A stretch of 64,000 nucleotides of DNA from Bin5 sp009843665 (GCA_965220285.1 OZ244818.1:992001-1056000), one strand, 5' to 3'; counted from the first letter of the stretch, positions 31,445 to 41,103 are shown. Made by a program: numbers and translations. The notes: a model not told the origin generated them from the letters alone.

Positions 31445-32347
31445 TTACCCCTTTAGGCCGGAAGTTACAACGCCGCTCACGAAGTGGCGCTGAAGGACGA
31501 GATAGATAAACAGAACGGGCAGCATGGTCATGGTGCCGAGCGACAGGAACCAGTGAATCTGGTATTGCCGCAGACCGCCGCCGTGGCGGAATTCGGCCAG
31601 CGTACGTTTGAAGGTCAGCATGCCGCGTGCCAGGGTCCACGTATTGTCGTCGGTCAGGTAGATCAACGGCCCCCACAGGTCATTCCAGGAATGGAGGAAT
31701 AGGAAGATCGAGGCTGCGGCCAGCGCCGGTCCTATGTTCGGTAGAATCACGTGGCGGTAAATTCCAATCGGGGAACAGCCGTCGATCTTGGCGGCATCGT
31801 CGAGCTCGGTGGGGATTGTCATAATGTACTGGCGCAGCAGGAAGATATAGAAGGCGCCGCCGCCCATCCACATAGGCACAATCAGCGGCAGGTACGTGTT
31901 GAGCCACCCAAGGCGGTGAAAGAGCAGGAACGTTGGAATCGCCGTAACCTGCATGGGGACCATCATCGTGCCCAGGACGATGAAGAACAGGAAATTTCGT
32001 CCGACGAAGCGCAGGCGGGCAAAACCGAATGCCACCATGGAGGCGGAAAGCAGCCCGCCGAAGATGGAGGCCACGGTGATGACCAGCGTATTAAACAGGA
32101 ACCGGGTGAAGGCCAGTGCGGTCCAGGCATCGATGAAGTTGTGCCACTGCCAGGGTAGCGGCGGGATCAGGTTGATGACGGTCTCTTCGAGCAGCATCTC
32201 CTTGGTCTTGAGAGCGCCCGAAAACATCCATAGCAGCGGGAAAACCATGACGATGCCGATCGCGATAGCGACCACATAGTTTAGTAACAGTCGCAGCGTG
32301 CGGCGGTACATCCATGGACTGCTTGCCTGTCTGATTTCCGTTGCCAT
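31445..32347 (-). CDS. Carbohydrate ABC transporter permease (MalG type), pair B
   Basis: A 300-residue inner-membrane protein with six hydrophobic segments and the CUT1 permease EAA loop (E-L-D-D-A-A-K-I-D-G-C-S-P), which contacts the ATPase. It is the MalG/LacG-like half of a sugar importer. It starts one base after the stop of the upstream permease, so translation is likely coupled. It is the last gene of the cluster that reads from the promoter at 38414-38442. The substrate cannot be told from sequence. Confidence 0.92.
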   Translation of the reverse strand: MATEIRQASSPWMYRRTLRLLLNYVVAIAIGIVMVFPLLWMFSGALKTKEMLLEETVINLIPPLPWQWHNFIDAWTALAFTRFLFNTLVITVASIFGGLLSASMVAFGFARLRFVGRNFLFFIVLGTMMVPMQVTAIPTFLLFHRLGWLNTYLPLIVPMWMGGGAFYIFLLRQYIMTIPTELDDAAKIDGCSPIGIYRHVILPNIGPALAAASIFLFLHSWNDLWGPLIYLTDDNTWTLARGMLTFKRTLAEFRHGGGLRQYQIHWFLSLGTMTMLPVLFIYLVLQRHFVSGVVTSGLKG

Positions 32348-33301
32348 TTAGGCCTCCTGCGACTCGTAATGAACCCAGCGCCGGGCCAGCCAGAACTGAA
32401 GTAAGGTCAGGCCCATAATGATCAGGAAGAGAAGCCAGGCCAGTACACTGGCGTATCCGAACCGCCTCTCGGTAAAAGCGACGATATAGAGGTAGAGCAC
32501 GTAGAAGAGCGTGGACCGCGCCGGTCCCCCTTGGGTCAGCATGAAGCCCTCGGTGAACACCTGCAGCGAACCGATCATGCCCACGATCATCAGGAAGAAG
32601 ATGGTAGGCGACAGAAGGGGCAAGGTGATGTGGCGGAAGAGAGCAAGTCCGCTGGCGCCGTCGACCTTGGCAGCCTCGTGGAGATCGTCCGGAATGCTCT
32701 GGAGGCCGGCAAGCATGATCACCATATAGTGACCCACGCCATATAAGCGCATTATGATATAGGAGGGCAGGGCCCACTCAATCGACGTCAGCCAGGCGAC
32801 GCGGTCGAAATCGAAGATACGCAGAATCTGGTTGAACATTCCGTAGTCCTTCTCGAACATCGCGGCCCAGACGAAGGTCATGGCGACGCCGCTGACCGCA
32901 GCCGGCAGGTAGAAGAGGCCTCGGAAGAAGGTATGCCCCCTGAAGCGCTGATTGAGGAGAAGCGCCATGGCCAGCGAGATGATGATGGCCAGTGAAACCG
33001 TCCAGAAGGCAAATACAGCACTGACGCGCAACGAGCCAATAAAGCGGATGTCAAACTTTATCAGCTCTTCGAAGTTCGCCAGACCTACATAGGTGATCTT
33101 TTTGAACCCGGCATACTCGGTGAACATCAATCCGAGTGAAACCAGAAGAGGTCCGGCCAGGAAGAGCACGAACCCCAGAATCCAGGGGGAGATGAAGAGA
33201 TATCCGTATAGATTCTCCCTCCATGCCTCGCCGCGCGGAAGACGAAACCGGCCTGGGCGCATCTGCGGAAGCGCGGAGTCAGCTTGAGAAAGATTGGCCA
33301 T
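32348..33301 (-). CDS. Sugar ABC transporter permease (MalF type), pair B
   Basis: A 317-residue membrane protein with six hydrophobic segments and an EAA loop (L-H-E-A-A-K-V-D-G-A-S-G). It is the MalF/LacF-like partner of the permease downstream, with immediately adjoining coding regions. The N-terminal roughly 30 residues are cytoplasmic and basic. About 78 bp separate it from permease pair A, enough for an internal ribosome site but with no clear promoter, suggesting a single long transcript. Which of the two binding proteins it serves is not evident; binding protein 1 is a guess. Confidence 0.92.
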   Translation of the reverse strand: MANLSQADSALPQMRPGRFRLPRGEAWRENLYGYLFISPWILGFVLFLAGPLLVSLGLMFTEYAGFKKITYVGLANFEELIKFDIRFIGSLRVSAVFAFWTVSLAIIISLAMALLLNQRFRGHTFFRGLFYLPAAVSGVAMTFVWAAMFEKDYGMFNQILRIFDFDRVAWLTSIEWALPSYIIMRLYGVGHYMVIMLAGLQSIPDDLHEAAKVDGASGLALFRHITLPLLSPTIFFLMIVGMIGSLQVFTEGFMLTQGGPARSTLFYVLYLYIVAFTERRFGYASVLAWLLFLIIMGLTLLQFWLARRWVHYESQEA

Positions 33302-33379
33302 AAGTGAGATTCACTTTCCTGCGCAAGGTGCTGGCAACTCCTGCCATCCTGCCCAGATGCTTTGGAACAGTCGCTGATT

Positions 33380-34246
33380 TCAGAACTTGAGGGCTCCCTC
33401 GGTCAGCCCGCGCTGAATGCGGCGGTGGAAAAGTATGTATATCAAGATAGGAGGCCATGCCGCCAACGAGAGGGCCGCCACCTGTAAACTCCATAGACTT
33501 ACATATTTGCCCTCGAAGTGCATGATGCCCAGAGGAATTGTGCGCAGGGTATGTTTGTGCAGATAGATGAGGGGCCAGAGAAAGTCGTTCCAGAAGAAGA
33601 CGAAATAGAAGATGGTCATGGTCGCAATCGCCGGCATGGCCAGAGGCACCATGACAAGGCGCAGGATCTGCAGCTCTCTGGCCCCATCTACGCGTGCGGC
33701 GTCCTCGAGTTCCGGGGGAATCGACATGAAGTAGGCGCGAATGAAGATGATTGCAAGGGAGGACCAGCTCATGTAGGTAAGGATGACGGCGAGCGGGCTG
33801 TTGAGCAACGGGATCGGTAGATGCAGTGCCGCGGCCCAGGAGTCAAGGATGGCCATCAACTTGAAGCTTGGCACCATAAGCGCCTGGGTTGGCACGGCCA
33901 TGCCGACCAGGAAATAGAGAAAGAGCGCCCGGTTGGCGGAAAAGTGATAGCGAGCCAGCCCGTAGGCGGCGGTGGTCGAAATGGTGATGATGCCGATGAC
34001 GGAGACGACCGCGATCAGGATGCTGTTGGCATAGAGGCGGGCGAAATTTCCTGTCTGCCAGGCTTCGGCGATGTTGTCGAAAGAGATGCGGGTCGGCAGG
34101 CCGAAGGGAGAAAACATAACCTCCTCGTTGGTCTTGAGAGAGGTATAGGACATCCACGTCAGGGGATAAAGAATGCTGACGGCAGCGACGATCAGGAACA
34201 GGTAGAAGAGGAGCCTGACCGGCAGACTAAGTTCACGAAAGACCAT
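33380..34246 (-). CDS. Carbohydrate ABC transporter permease (MalG type), pair A
   Basis: A 288-residue CUT1 permease with six hydrophobic segments and an EAA loop (E-L-E-D-A-A-R-V-D-G-A-R-E). The ATG at 34246 is chosen over a start 15 codons upstream: it follows a GAGGA ribosome site and leaves a 10-bp gap to the upstream permease. It is closely linked to the MalF-type permease before it and to binding protein 2, so those three probably form one importer. Confidence 0.9.
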   Translation of the reverse strand: MVFRELSLPVRLLFYLFLIVAAVSILYPLTWMSYTSLKTNEEVMFSPFGLPTRISFDNIAEAWQTGNFARLYANSILIAVVSVIGIITISTTAAYGLARYHFSANRALFLYFLVGMAVPTQALMVPSFKLMAILDSWAAALHLPIPLLNSPLAVILTYMSWSSLAIIFIRAYFMSIPPELEDAARVDGARELQILRLVMVPLAMPAIATMTIFYFVFFWNDFLWPLIYLHKHTLRTIPLGIMHFEGKYVSLWSLQVAALSLAAWPPILIYILFHRRIQRGLTEGALKF

Positions 34247-34256
34247 TGCGGAATCC

Positions 34257-35195
34257 TCAGTTGGAAACGGCTCCCTTGCCGGCGCGGGCAAGGGTGAACT
34301 GAAGCACGGACATGCCGATGATCACCAGGACGAGCACGAGGGCTATGGCGGTAGCGTAACCATGTTGTGTACGGGCGCCGCCCAGGCCGAGTTGGTAGAT
34401 GTAGGTGACAACCGTTTCCGAGCTGTGGAAAGGCCCGCCGCCGGTCAGTGTGTAAACGAGATCAAAGACGCGCATGGCGTCGATCGAGGTGATAACTGAG
34501 GCAACGACGAGCACTTCGCGCAGCAGAGGGATCGTGATCCTCGTTGTCAGCTGCCATGCCGTGGCCCCGTCAAGGCGGGCGCTCTCCTGCAGTTCACGCG
34601 GGATGGCTTGCAGGCCGGCGATAAGCAGGAACATTGTGAAGCCGAAATTGCGCCAGATGTGGACTGCGATGACGACGAAGACGTTGAGCGTGGTGGTACC
34701 GAGCCAGCCGAATTTGGGCCCGTCGAGGCCGACTGCACGCAGCAGGATGTCGACAATGCCGATTGTCGGGTCCAGCAGAAAGTTGAATAGAATCCCGATT
34801 ACCACGAGCGAAATCACGAAGGGAACGAAGAAGATGCTGCGAAACAACCTGGCAAACCTGGGCCCGGACTCCAAAATGATGGCGAAGAGAAGGGCGACGC
34901 CGACCTGGACGAGGAGGCAACAGGCGACGAAGAGAAAACTGTTGCGGAATGCGCCCCAGAAGAACTCGTCACCGGCCATCTGTATGAAGTTTTCCAGACC
35001 GGTGAACTTGAGCGTGGAAAAGCTGATGCCTGTCCAGTCGGTAAAGCCGATTACAACCGTACCGATGAGCGGCACGATGAGGAAGACCGTGTAGAAAAAG
35101 AAGGCGGGCGCTATGAGGAACAGCGCGAATCGTCCATCATAGCGTCCCGTTTGCGGGCCCTTTTCTGACCCGCCCGTCAGCGTAGAGCGCCGCAT
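34257..35195 (-). CDS. Sugar ABC transporter permease (MalF type), pair A
   Basis: A 312-residue CUT1 permease with six hydrophobic segments and an EAA loop (E-L-Q-E-S-A-R-L-D-G-A-T-A). The ATG at 35195 has a strong AAGGAG ribosome site; the longer frame to 35270 would overlap the end of the binding-protein gene. It lies 49 bp after binding protein 2. No ATP-binding subunit gene is found anywhere in the window, so a shared MsmX/UgpC-like ATPase coded elsewhere would be needed. Confidence 0.9.
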   Translation of the reverse strand: MRRSTLTGGSEKGPQTGRYDGRFALFLIAPAFFFYTVFLIVPLIGTVVIGFTDWTGISFSTLKFTGLENFIQMAGDEFFWGAFRNSFLFVACCLLVQVGVALLFAIILESGPRFARLFRSIFFVPFVISLVVIGILFNFLLDPTIGIVDILLRAVGLDGPKFGWLGTTTLNVFVVIAVHIWRNFGFTMFLLIAGLQAIPRELQESARLDGATAWQLTTRITIPLLREVLVVASVITSIDAMRVFDLVYTLTGGGPFHSSETVVTYIYQLGLGGARTQHGYATAIALVLVLVIIGMSVLQFTLARAGKGAVSN

Positions 35196-35244
35196 TCCTA
35201 CTCCTTGTCTGGAGGAGCTGAAAGCATTCTTCCTGCAGCGAGGG

Positions 35245-36615
35245 CTACATGCGTGCCTCGCGCCACTCAAGCACCAGATTCTCGGCGCGGTCGGCAGCCT
35301 CTTCAGGCGAGAGCGCGCCGCTCAATACACCGCTGGAGCCGTGCCACAGGATCTCCTGGCCGATGTTGTAGTCCATAGCCCGCTCGATCATTATGGTCAG
35401 TGCCGGAGCGCTGTCCAGAAGATCTATGAGCCGGGAAGACTCCGGCCGCAGATTTTCCATCGGCGTCGAGAGGGGCATGGGAGGCGCTTCGCCGGGCAGA
35501 TGTTTGTACCAGATCCTGTGCGGGTCTTCGGATTGCAGGTACCACTTGACGAACACCTGGGCTTCTGCGGGATGTGCTGATTCCTTGGGCACGATCAGCG
35601 TGCGGGCGTTGAAAGAAACCTCGTCAGCGTTGCTTTCGGCGATATCGTCGATAGCCGGCATGAGCATGAACTGGAGGTCGATCTGTGGATTTTCCTGTGC
35701 AAACCATTCACCCAGCAACCAACCGCCGGTCTGGAAGAAAGCGCCGTCCCCGCGGAAGAGCTTGCCAAAGGCAGCGGGATAGTCGTCGGAGAGCACGCCC
35801 CTGGAGTAGTATTCGCTATCAAGGAGCTCCTTGATCAGTTCCCAGACCCTGACGCCGGCCGGATCGGTGAATCGCAGGTCGGACTCATGGTTGACATCGA
35901 GGCCGCGGAGGAAGAGATCGACCGAGCCTTTAACGCCAAAGGTCCTGATGTAGAGGTGCTGGGCCCAGTGACCGCCGGGCCACGCGTTCTTGGCGCCGAT
36001 CAGGACTGGCGTGACACCGGCATGCTGGAACGTATGGCAAGCGTCGGTGAAGGCGCTCCAGGTGGTCAGCGTAGCGGGGTCGACGCCGTGCTCGTCGAGG
36101 ATGCCGGCGTTGTAGTACATGAGGTTGGCGACGGTCATTGCCCAAGGTGCGCCCCAGTAGCGGCCCTTGTAGAGGACCGAGTCGAGGGCATCGGGGTAGA
36201 TGGCTCCCTTGCTTTCCTCGACGACGTCGGTTAGGTCCAAGAGCTGGTCGGCCTCAATGAAGGCGGAAAGCGCGCCGGGACCGGCGTCGGTCTGCAGGAA
36301 ATCGGGCACGGCGCCACCGGCAAAGGCGGTCTTGGTGGCCTGCTCGTATGCCAGGCCGGAGAATCCGCTGTGAGTGACATGGATGCCTGGGTTGGCGCTG
36401 TTGAAGCTTTCGACGATTTCGTCCATCGCGCCCAACCAGGGGACGGTCGCCATCTCGGTCCACATTTCCAGCTCGGCGACCGTCTCATCCGGAGAATCGG
36501 ATGCCATATCGGAAGAGTCGGCAGGGGCTGCAACCGGCTGGCAGGCGGCCAACAAGCCGACTCCGGCCGCGCCTGTGGCGGCTTTCAGAAAGCTTCGTCT
36601 GCTCAGATCGATCAT
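35245..36615 (-). CDS. Extracellular sugar-binding lipoprotein 2 (Tat-exported)
   Basis: A 456-residue ABC solute-binding protein. The N-terminus is a twin-arginine signal (LSRRSFLKAATGAAGVGLL) ending in a lipobox (LLAAC), so it is probably folded and fitted with cofactor-free ligand site before export, then lipid-anchored. The mature part has the type 1 solute-binding pattern of CUT1 systems (E-M-W-T-E-M and G-x-P-D-F-L-Q-T-D). The ATG at 36615 follows a perfect GGAGG. It heads the pair A permeases. Confidence 0.92.
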   Translation of the reverse strand: MIDLSRRSFLKAATGAAGVGLLAACQPVAAPADSSDMASDSPDETVAELEMWTEMATVPWLGAMDEIVESFNSANPGIHVTHSGFSGLAYEQATKTAFAGGAVPDFLQTDAGPGALSAFIEADQLLDLTDVVEESKGAIYPDALDSVLYKGRYWGAPWAMTVANLMYYNAGILDEHGVDPATLTTWSAFTDACHTFQHAGVTPVLIGAKNAWPGGHWAQHLYIRTFGVKGSVDLFLRGLDVNHESDLRFTDPAGVRVWELIKELLDSEYYSRGVLSDDYPAAFGKLFRGDGAFFQTGGWLLGEWFAQENPQIDLQFMLMPAIDDIAESNADEVSFNARTLIVPKESAHPAEAQVFVKWYLQSEDPHRIWYKHLPGEAPPMPLSTPMENLRPESSRLIDLLDSAPALTIMIERAMDYNIGQEILWHGSSGVLSGALSPEEAADRAENLVLEWREARM

Positions 36616-36949
36616 TTCTACCTCCAGAGTGGTGGGTGTGGTTCGGATCACGCGTATTGCAGGCTTAACCGAGGCGAGATCCAGGCAGGTTTTGGACGGT
36701 AATCGTCCTCAGCGCTCCAGTCGGCCCAAATGCCGCCAGGCGACGTATCCATGGGCGCATATAATGAATTGCCAACGGGCACGATGTCAGCTAAGGAAGG
36801 GACCGACCCGAGCAATCCACTCTTATTGGTTATGGTGAGAACGGCTGAATCCGTGAACGTGCCGCTTACATGAACAGGACCAGCAGAGTTGGGCAGACGG
36901 GGGCGAATCGCCCCCGGTCCCAGATTCAATTCGTATTTGCGGCGCGAGG
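36616..36949 (-). other. 334-bp gap between the two binding-protein genes
   Basis: This space lies between binding protein 1 and binding protein 2. A 93-residue open frame runs through it on the minus strand (36648-36929), with a stretch like S-A-V-L-T-I-T-N-K-S-G-L-L, but it matches no family I recognise, has no good start and could be a decayed gene or chance. No clear promoter was found, though its length would allow one for binding protein 2. Confidence 0.4.
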
Positions 36950-38320
36950 CTAGTTGTACTTGTCGATAATTCGCTGGACTTCGGCTTCGGCGGCGGCCAT
37001 GAGTACGCCCAGGTCCTCATCGGTATGCACGGCCAGGTCCCACAACTCGTACATGGATTGCTGGGCCTCTTGCGCGCCTTTGAATAAGGCCCAGAAGCGC
37101 GTGTTGGTGGCGTAGGCGGGCATTTCCCCGGCGATCTCCATGAACTCCTTGCCAGCGATCGCATCGAGCCAGCGCTGGTCGGCGAAGTGACTCTTGGTGA
37201 AGGGGAAGTAGCCGGTCTCGAGGCAGAATTCGAGATAGGGATCCCCGAGCGCCCACCACTCGGAGAACTCGTAGGCGGCGGCTTCGCGATTCTTGTCGTC
37301 CTGGACAGGCATCCACAGCTCTTTGTCGTACCAGGGGGTTGCGGTAATTTGATGCACGGGATGGCTGGGTGTGTAAAGGGCGCCAAGCCCACCTTCTCCG
37401 ATCTGTTTTTCGAAGTCGAGCAGACCCCAGTTTCCGACTTCCTGGAATACGACTTTGCCGGAAACGAGGCCCTTTTCGGGCGGCTTCTCGGTGGCGGCCC
37501 CGCTGGCATAGGCGTCGCGCAAGTATTGGAGGGAATCGCGGACACCGTCGTTGTTGATAGTGGCTTTTGTGCGAGTTTCGTCAACGTAGAGCTGACCGGC
37601 GGTCCAGGGTAGGTATTCCTGGATGGCGAAGTGCTGCCAGTAGGCGACGCCCCAGATATCAACCTCGTTGGAATCGAAGCCATCTTCATCAGGGCGCTTG
37701 CCGTTCACGTCGCGGGTAACAGCGACACCCCATTCGATAAGTTCATCCCACGTCCAGTCCTTGGGAGGCGGCTCCATGCCGGATTCTTCCAGGGCGGCGA
37801 CGTTGTAGGCGAAGAGCACGACGACCTGTTCGTAGGGCATGCCCCAGAAGTAGCCGCCCACGGTCGGCGGGGCGTAGATTGCTTCAATACCATCGACAAA
37901 GTCGTCGAAGTCGACCCCGGCGGCCTCCATGTACTCCTGCTGGTTGACGATGAGGCCCTCGTCAATGGCCTGGATGACGGAGGTGTAGCCGGCCCAGAAC
38001 AGATCGGGCGCCGTGCCGGCGGCGAGGTCAGCCTGCACACGGGACATCTCATAGCCAGTCTTGAGTTCCACCTGAACGTCCGTGCCCGGAACCATCGAGT
38101 CGTAGCGTTCGAGGATCAGTCGCTGGTTGCCTCCGAGCATGTTTGTGTCCGGGTGCGGGTAGGTATATACGATGTTATATCCTTCGGCGGCGGGCATATC
38201 GCCTTCGTCGGACTCGGCGGCGGGTGCGGCCGCCGGCCCACAGGCGGCCAGGACTGCTCCGGCAGCAGTGGCGCCGGACAAGGCAAGGAAGTCACGTCGG
38301 CTTACGGTGCGCTTGATCAT
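36950..38320 (-). CDS. Extracellular sugar-binding lipoprotein 1 (Tat-exported)
   Basis: A 456-residue solute-binding protein with a twin-arginine signal (VSRRDFLALSGATAAGAVL) and a lipobox (VLAAC). The mature part shows features of CUT1 family binding proteins, including P-D-L-F-W-A-G-Y and an E-F-S-E-W-W-A segment near the C-terminus. It is only distantly similar to binding protein 2, not a fresh duplicate. It is the first gene after the promoter at 38414-38442, about 95 bp upstream of its start. Confidence 0.92.
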   Translation of the reverse strand: MIKRTVSRRDFLALSGATAAGAVLAACGPAAAPAAESDEGDMPAAEGYNIVYTYPHPDTNMLGGNQRLILERYDSMVPGTDVQVELKTGYEMSRVQADLAAGTAPDLFWAGYTSVIQAIDEGLIVNQQEYMEAAGVDFDDFVDGIEAIYAPPTVGGYFWGMPYEQVVVLFAYNVAALEESGMEPPPKDWTWDELIEWGVAVTRDVNGKRPDEDGFDSNEVDIWGVAYWQHFAIQEYLPWTAGQLYVDETRTKATINNDGVRDSLQYLRDAYASGAATEKPPEKGLVSGKVVFQEVGNWGLLDFEKQIGEGGLGALYTPSHPVHQITATPWYDKELWMPVQDDKNREAAAYEFSEWWALGDPYLEFCLETGYFPFTKSHFADQRWLDAIAGKEFMEIAGEMPAYATNTRFWALFKGAQEAQQSMYELWDLAVHTDEDLGVLMAAAEAEVQRIIDKYN

Positions 38321-38413
38321 GTTGATCTCCTGTGGGTGACAAGCGGTGGTGATCCTTCCAGGTTAAGACCAAAGAAAATGCATTCAGATGCCGTTCGAGG
38401 GGAAACTGAAAAC

Positions 38414-38442
38414 AATATAAAGTAAGGGATTGGGCGTGTCAA
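38414..38442 (-). promoter_or_regulatory. Near-consensus sigma-70 promoter for the sugar ABC cluster
   Basis: On the minus strand TTGACA (38442-38437) and TATATT (38419-38414) are 17 bp apart. This is the strongest promoter match in the window and lies about 95 bp upstream of the first binding-protein gene. No clear operator palindrome was found around it. Confidence 0.7.
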
Positions 38443-38588
38443 GTGTACGAAAATAGTGGATGTGTCCTTGATCTGACGCTCGCTGTTTGAACTGTGAAAG
38501 GAGCAAGGTAGTTATGCCCAGGAATGGAGGCCACTGAGTATTCCCTTTTGAGTCAGAAGATTCTTCTCTATTGACTGTTTTAGGGTGC

Positions 38589-38616
38589 TTGTCATCTCAT
38601 GAACTGATGTTACAAT
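38589..38616 (+). promoter_or_regulatory. Extended -10 promoter for the MFS transporter gene
   Basis: TTGTCA (38589-38594), 16 bp, then TACAAT (38611-38616) preceded by TGT, an extended -10. The MFS start is about 90 bp downstream. The 386-bp gap from 38321 to 38706 thus holds two divergent promoters. Confidence 0.5.
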
Positions 38617-38706
38617 CAGCCGATACCCACTTGATTTACAAAACGTCAACATTCCGCTTGCCCAAACTCCGGCAACAGGCGGGTCCGCACAGGGTTTGAG
38701 CTCACC

Positions 38707-39924
38707 ATGTCAGCGACAACAGGTCACCACGTAGATTCGGCCACCATACAGGACGAACCTTCGGAAAGCAAGGAGTTTCAGACCCGAGAGGTGCTGACGA
38801 TCGTCACGGGCCACTTCGTCCATGACATTTTCACCGCGTTTGTGCCGCCTCTACTTCCACTTATTCGCGAAAGGCTGGCGGTCGACTATGCGGCGATTGG
38901 GGGCCTGGCTATTTTTATGCAGATTCCCAGCCTGCTACAGCCGTTCATTGGCCATGCGGCCGACAGAATCAGTTTACGTTACTTCATTATCCTTGCTCCG
39001 GCAGTGACTGCCAGCGTGTGTAGTTTGCTGGGGATGGCGAACGGTTATGCACTACTGGCTCTGTTACTGTTTGTAGGGGGTCTGAGCTCGGCTGCTTTCC
39101 ATGCGCCGGCGCCGGCGATGATCGGGCGCATTTCAGGCAACCGAGTGGGAACCGGCATGAGCTTCTTCATGGCGGCCGGAGAGTTGGGGCGCACTGTGGG
39201 GCCCTTGTTGGTAATTGCAGCCGTCAGCTGGTTTGGGCTTGAAGGGATATGGCGGGTGGCGGTGTTTGGTTGGATGGCTTCAGTTTTCCTTTACTGGCGA
39301 CTGCGCGCGGTCTCGGCGCGGCCTGCGCAGGGCAGGTTGCTGTCCCTGCAACAGTTGTTGCCGGCTGCGCGAAAGGTTTACCCTCCTCTGCTCTGGATCA
39401 TGGCTGCCCGTGTCTTTATGTCGATCTCAATGACGACCTATTTGCCGATTTTCATGCAGGATGTGAAAGGATATGAGTTCGAGATTGCGGGGCTGTCGCT
39501 AACACTGTTGGAAGGGGCGGGCGTGCTGGGCGCACTGACTATGGGTACCGCCAGCGACTGGTTGGGACGGAGAAAGATCCTGATTGTCCTGTTTCTTGTG
39601 TCGCCCATACTCTTTTTGGGATTTCTCAACAGTTCTGGCTGGATGCTCTTTGCATTCTTGTTACCGCTGGGATTTACGATGCTTTCGCCATCGGCCGTGT
39701 TGTTGGCGGTTGTGCAGGACAGTTTTCAACAGAATCGGGCCTTGGCCAATGGTCTCTTCCTGATGGCCAATTTCGTAATCCGGTCGCCTGCCCTGTGGTT
39801 GCTGGGCAGCGTAGCGGACAGGTTCGGGCTCGAAAACGCATTCCTGATGAGCGGACTGATCGCCTTTGTTGGCGTGCCTGCGATACTGAGGCTGCCGGAG
39901 CGCCGCAGGGAAAATGGGGAATAA
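38707..39924 (+). CDS. MFS exporter, fosmidomycin-resistance (Fsr) type
   Basis: A 405-residue major facilitator protein with about twelve hydrophobic segments. The opening G-H-F-V-H-D-I-F-T-A-F-V-P-P-L-L-P-L segment and F-x-G-H-A-A-D-R loop are typical of the Fsr subgroup, which exports small drugs and metabolites. A hydrophilic N-terminal tail of about 30 residues precedes the first membrane segment. It is a single gene divergent from the sugar cluster and convergent with dgkA. The substrate is unknown. Confidence 0.85.
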   Translation: MSATTGHHVDSATIQDEPSESKEFQTREVLTIVTGHFVHDIFTAFVPPLLPLIRERLAVDYAAIGGLAIFMQIPSLLQPFIGHAADRISLRYFIILAPAVTASVCSLLGMANGYALLALLLFVGGLSSAAFHAPAPAMIGRISGNRVGTGMSFFMAAGELGRTVGPLLVIAAVSWFGLEGIWRVAVFGWMASVFLYWRLRAVSARPAQGRLLSLQQLLPAARKVYPPLLWIMAARVFMSISMTTYLPIFMQDVKGYEFEIAGLSLTLLEGAGVLGALTMGTASDWLGRRKILIVLFLVSPILFLGFLNSSGWMLFAFLLPLGFTMLSPSAVLLAVVQDSFQQNRALANGLFLMANFVIRSPALWLLGSVADRFGLENAFLMSGLIAFVGVPAILRLPERRRENGE

Positions 39925-39967
39925 CGGCTTGTTGACTGCGGTGGCGTTCCAATCTTGGGCGCCGAAT

Positions 39968-40345
39968 TCAGGATAAGATCTGCCAGAGGCGGGGTAGGAA
40001 GATGATCAGGCCGGCAGCGACGCTGCCCAAAGCGGCTACCAGGATCGCGCCAGCGGCCGTGTCCTTTGCAACCTTAGCGAGTGAATGCGGTTCAGGAGAG
40101 GCCAGATCCACCAACGCTTCGATGGCGGTATTGAGTAGCTCCAGGCCGATGACCAGCACGATCAGGGTAACGACCACGGCCCATTCTGTCCGGCTAATGC
40201 CGAGTACGAACCCTGCGAATACAACTGCGACTGCGATCGTGATGTGAATGCGTAGATTGCGCTGGCTGCGGCTTGCGTGGCGCACTCCGGCAAGGGCGAA
40301 GGCGAGACTCTGCCAGAAATTTCGGGCGCGGGCGGGCGGCTTCAT
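39968..40345 (-). CDS. dgkA: Diacylglycerol/undecaprenol kinase family protein
   Basis: A 125-residue membrane enzyme of the prokaryotic DgkA family, phosphorylating undecaprenol or diacylglycerol. It has three hydrophobic helices, the R-N-L-R-I-H amphipathic segment after the first loop, and the core motif E-L-L-N-T-A-I-E-A-L-V-D with K-D-T-A-A-G-A (the catalytic glutamates and Mg/ATP site). Gram-positive-type enzymes of this size are usually undecaprenol kinases. Its start codon begins right after the ybeY stop, so the two are translationally coupled. Confidence 0.92.
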   Translation of the reverse strand: MKPPARARNFWQSLAFALAGVRHASRSQRNLRIHITIAVAVVFAGFVLGISRTEWAVVVTLIVLVIGLELLNTAIEALVDLASPEPHSLAKVAKDTAAGAILVAALGSVAAGLIIFLPRLWQILS

Positions 40346-40855
40346 CTACCAGTTGGGGGTGGTCAGGCGAGGCGTTAGATCCTCGTCGATAAGTGAACTG
40401 AGGATCTCTGTCTGTTTGCGCCACATTTCTGCCTGCCGCGCTGGCGTGTCATGGTCGTAACCAAGCAGGTGCAGCGTACCGTGGACAACCAGGAGTTGCA
40501 TCTCGGCGGCAATTGAGTGGCCGTGGCGCTCGGCCTGGCGAGACGCGTAGGGGAAGGCCAGCAGCAGATCGCCTAGTTCAGAAGCCAGTTCGGCGGCCAG
40601 GGTGTCGGGCATCTCGGAAGAGATCGTTGATCCTTCCTGGACGGCGAAGCTCAACACATCGGTCGGGGCATCTTGCTGGCGGTAGATGCGGTTGTAGCGC
40701 TGCATCTCGGCGTCGTCCACCACCTGAATTGAAAGGGAGAGCTCGTCCCTCACACAGGCGCGCAGTGTCGCCCGTGCTGCTGCCGCCAGCCAGGCTTCTT
40801 CCACGCACGCCTGAAACCGTTCATCGATCTGAATGAGAATCTGCGTGTTCGTCAT
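40346..40855 (-). CDS. ybeY: Endoribonuclease YbeY (16S rRNA 3'-end maturation)
   Basis: A 169-residue zinc-dependent RNase needed for 16S rRNA maturation and ribosome quality control. The metal-binding motif H-G-T-L-H-L-L-G-Y-D-H (H-x3-H-x5-H) is intact near residues 125-135. The N-R-x-Y-R-Q-Q-D-A-P-T-D-V-L-S-F segment is also diagnostic. The length is normal. It is upstream of and abutting dgkA, a pairing seen in many bacteria, usually near era. Confidence 0.95.
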   Translation of the reverse strand: MTNTQILIQIDERFQACVEEAWLAAAARATLRACVRDELSLSIQVVDDAEMQRYNRIYRQQDAPTDVLSFAVQEGSTISSEMPDTLAAELASELGDLLLAFPYASRQAERHGHSIAAEMQLLVVHGTLHLLGYDHDTPARQAEMWRKQTEILSSLIDEDLTPRLTTPNW

Positions 40856-41103
40856 CGGTGGCGAAAACCGGTGGCAGTGATCATGTCGCTTGCCGCTTGA
40901 GCATGCGGCAGGTTGCGGACCGCATAGCTATTGGCTTCAGCTGTCTGGCCATGGGGTATAATTATACCGATGGACTTTGACGGGGCAATTTCATTTTGAA
41001 ACCGGATTGCCTCCGCTGGAATGGTGAACTCGGAACAGGAGCAGAAGGAGCGGTAGGTGGGTGGCAAGGGACCCCGAGCCGCCAACGGAAAGCAGCCAGA
41101 GTC

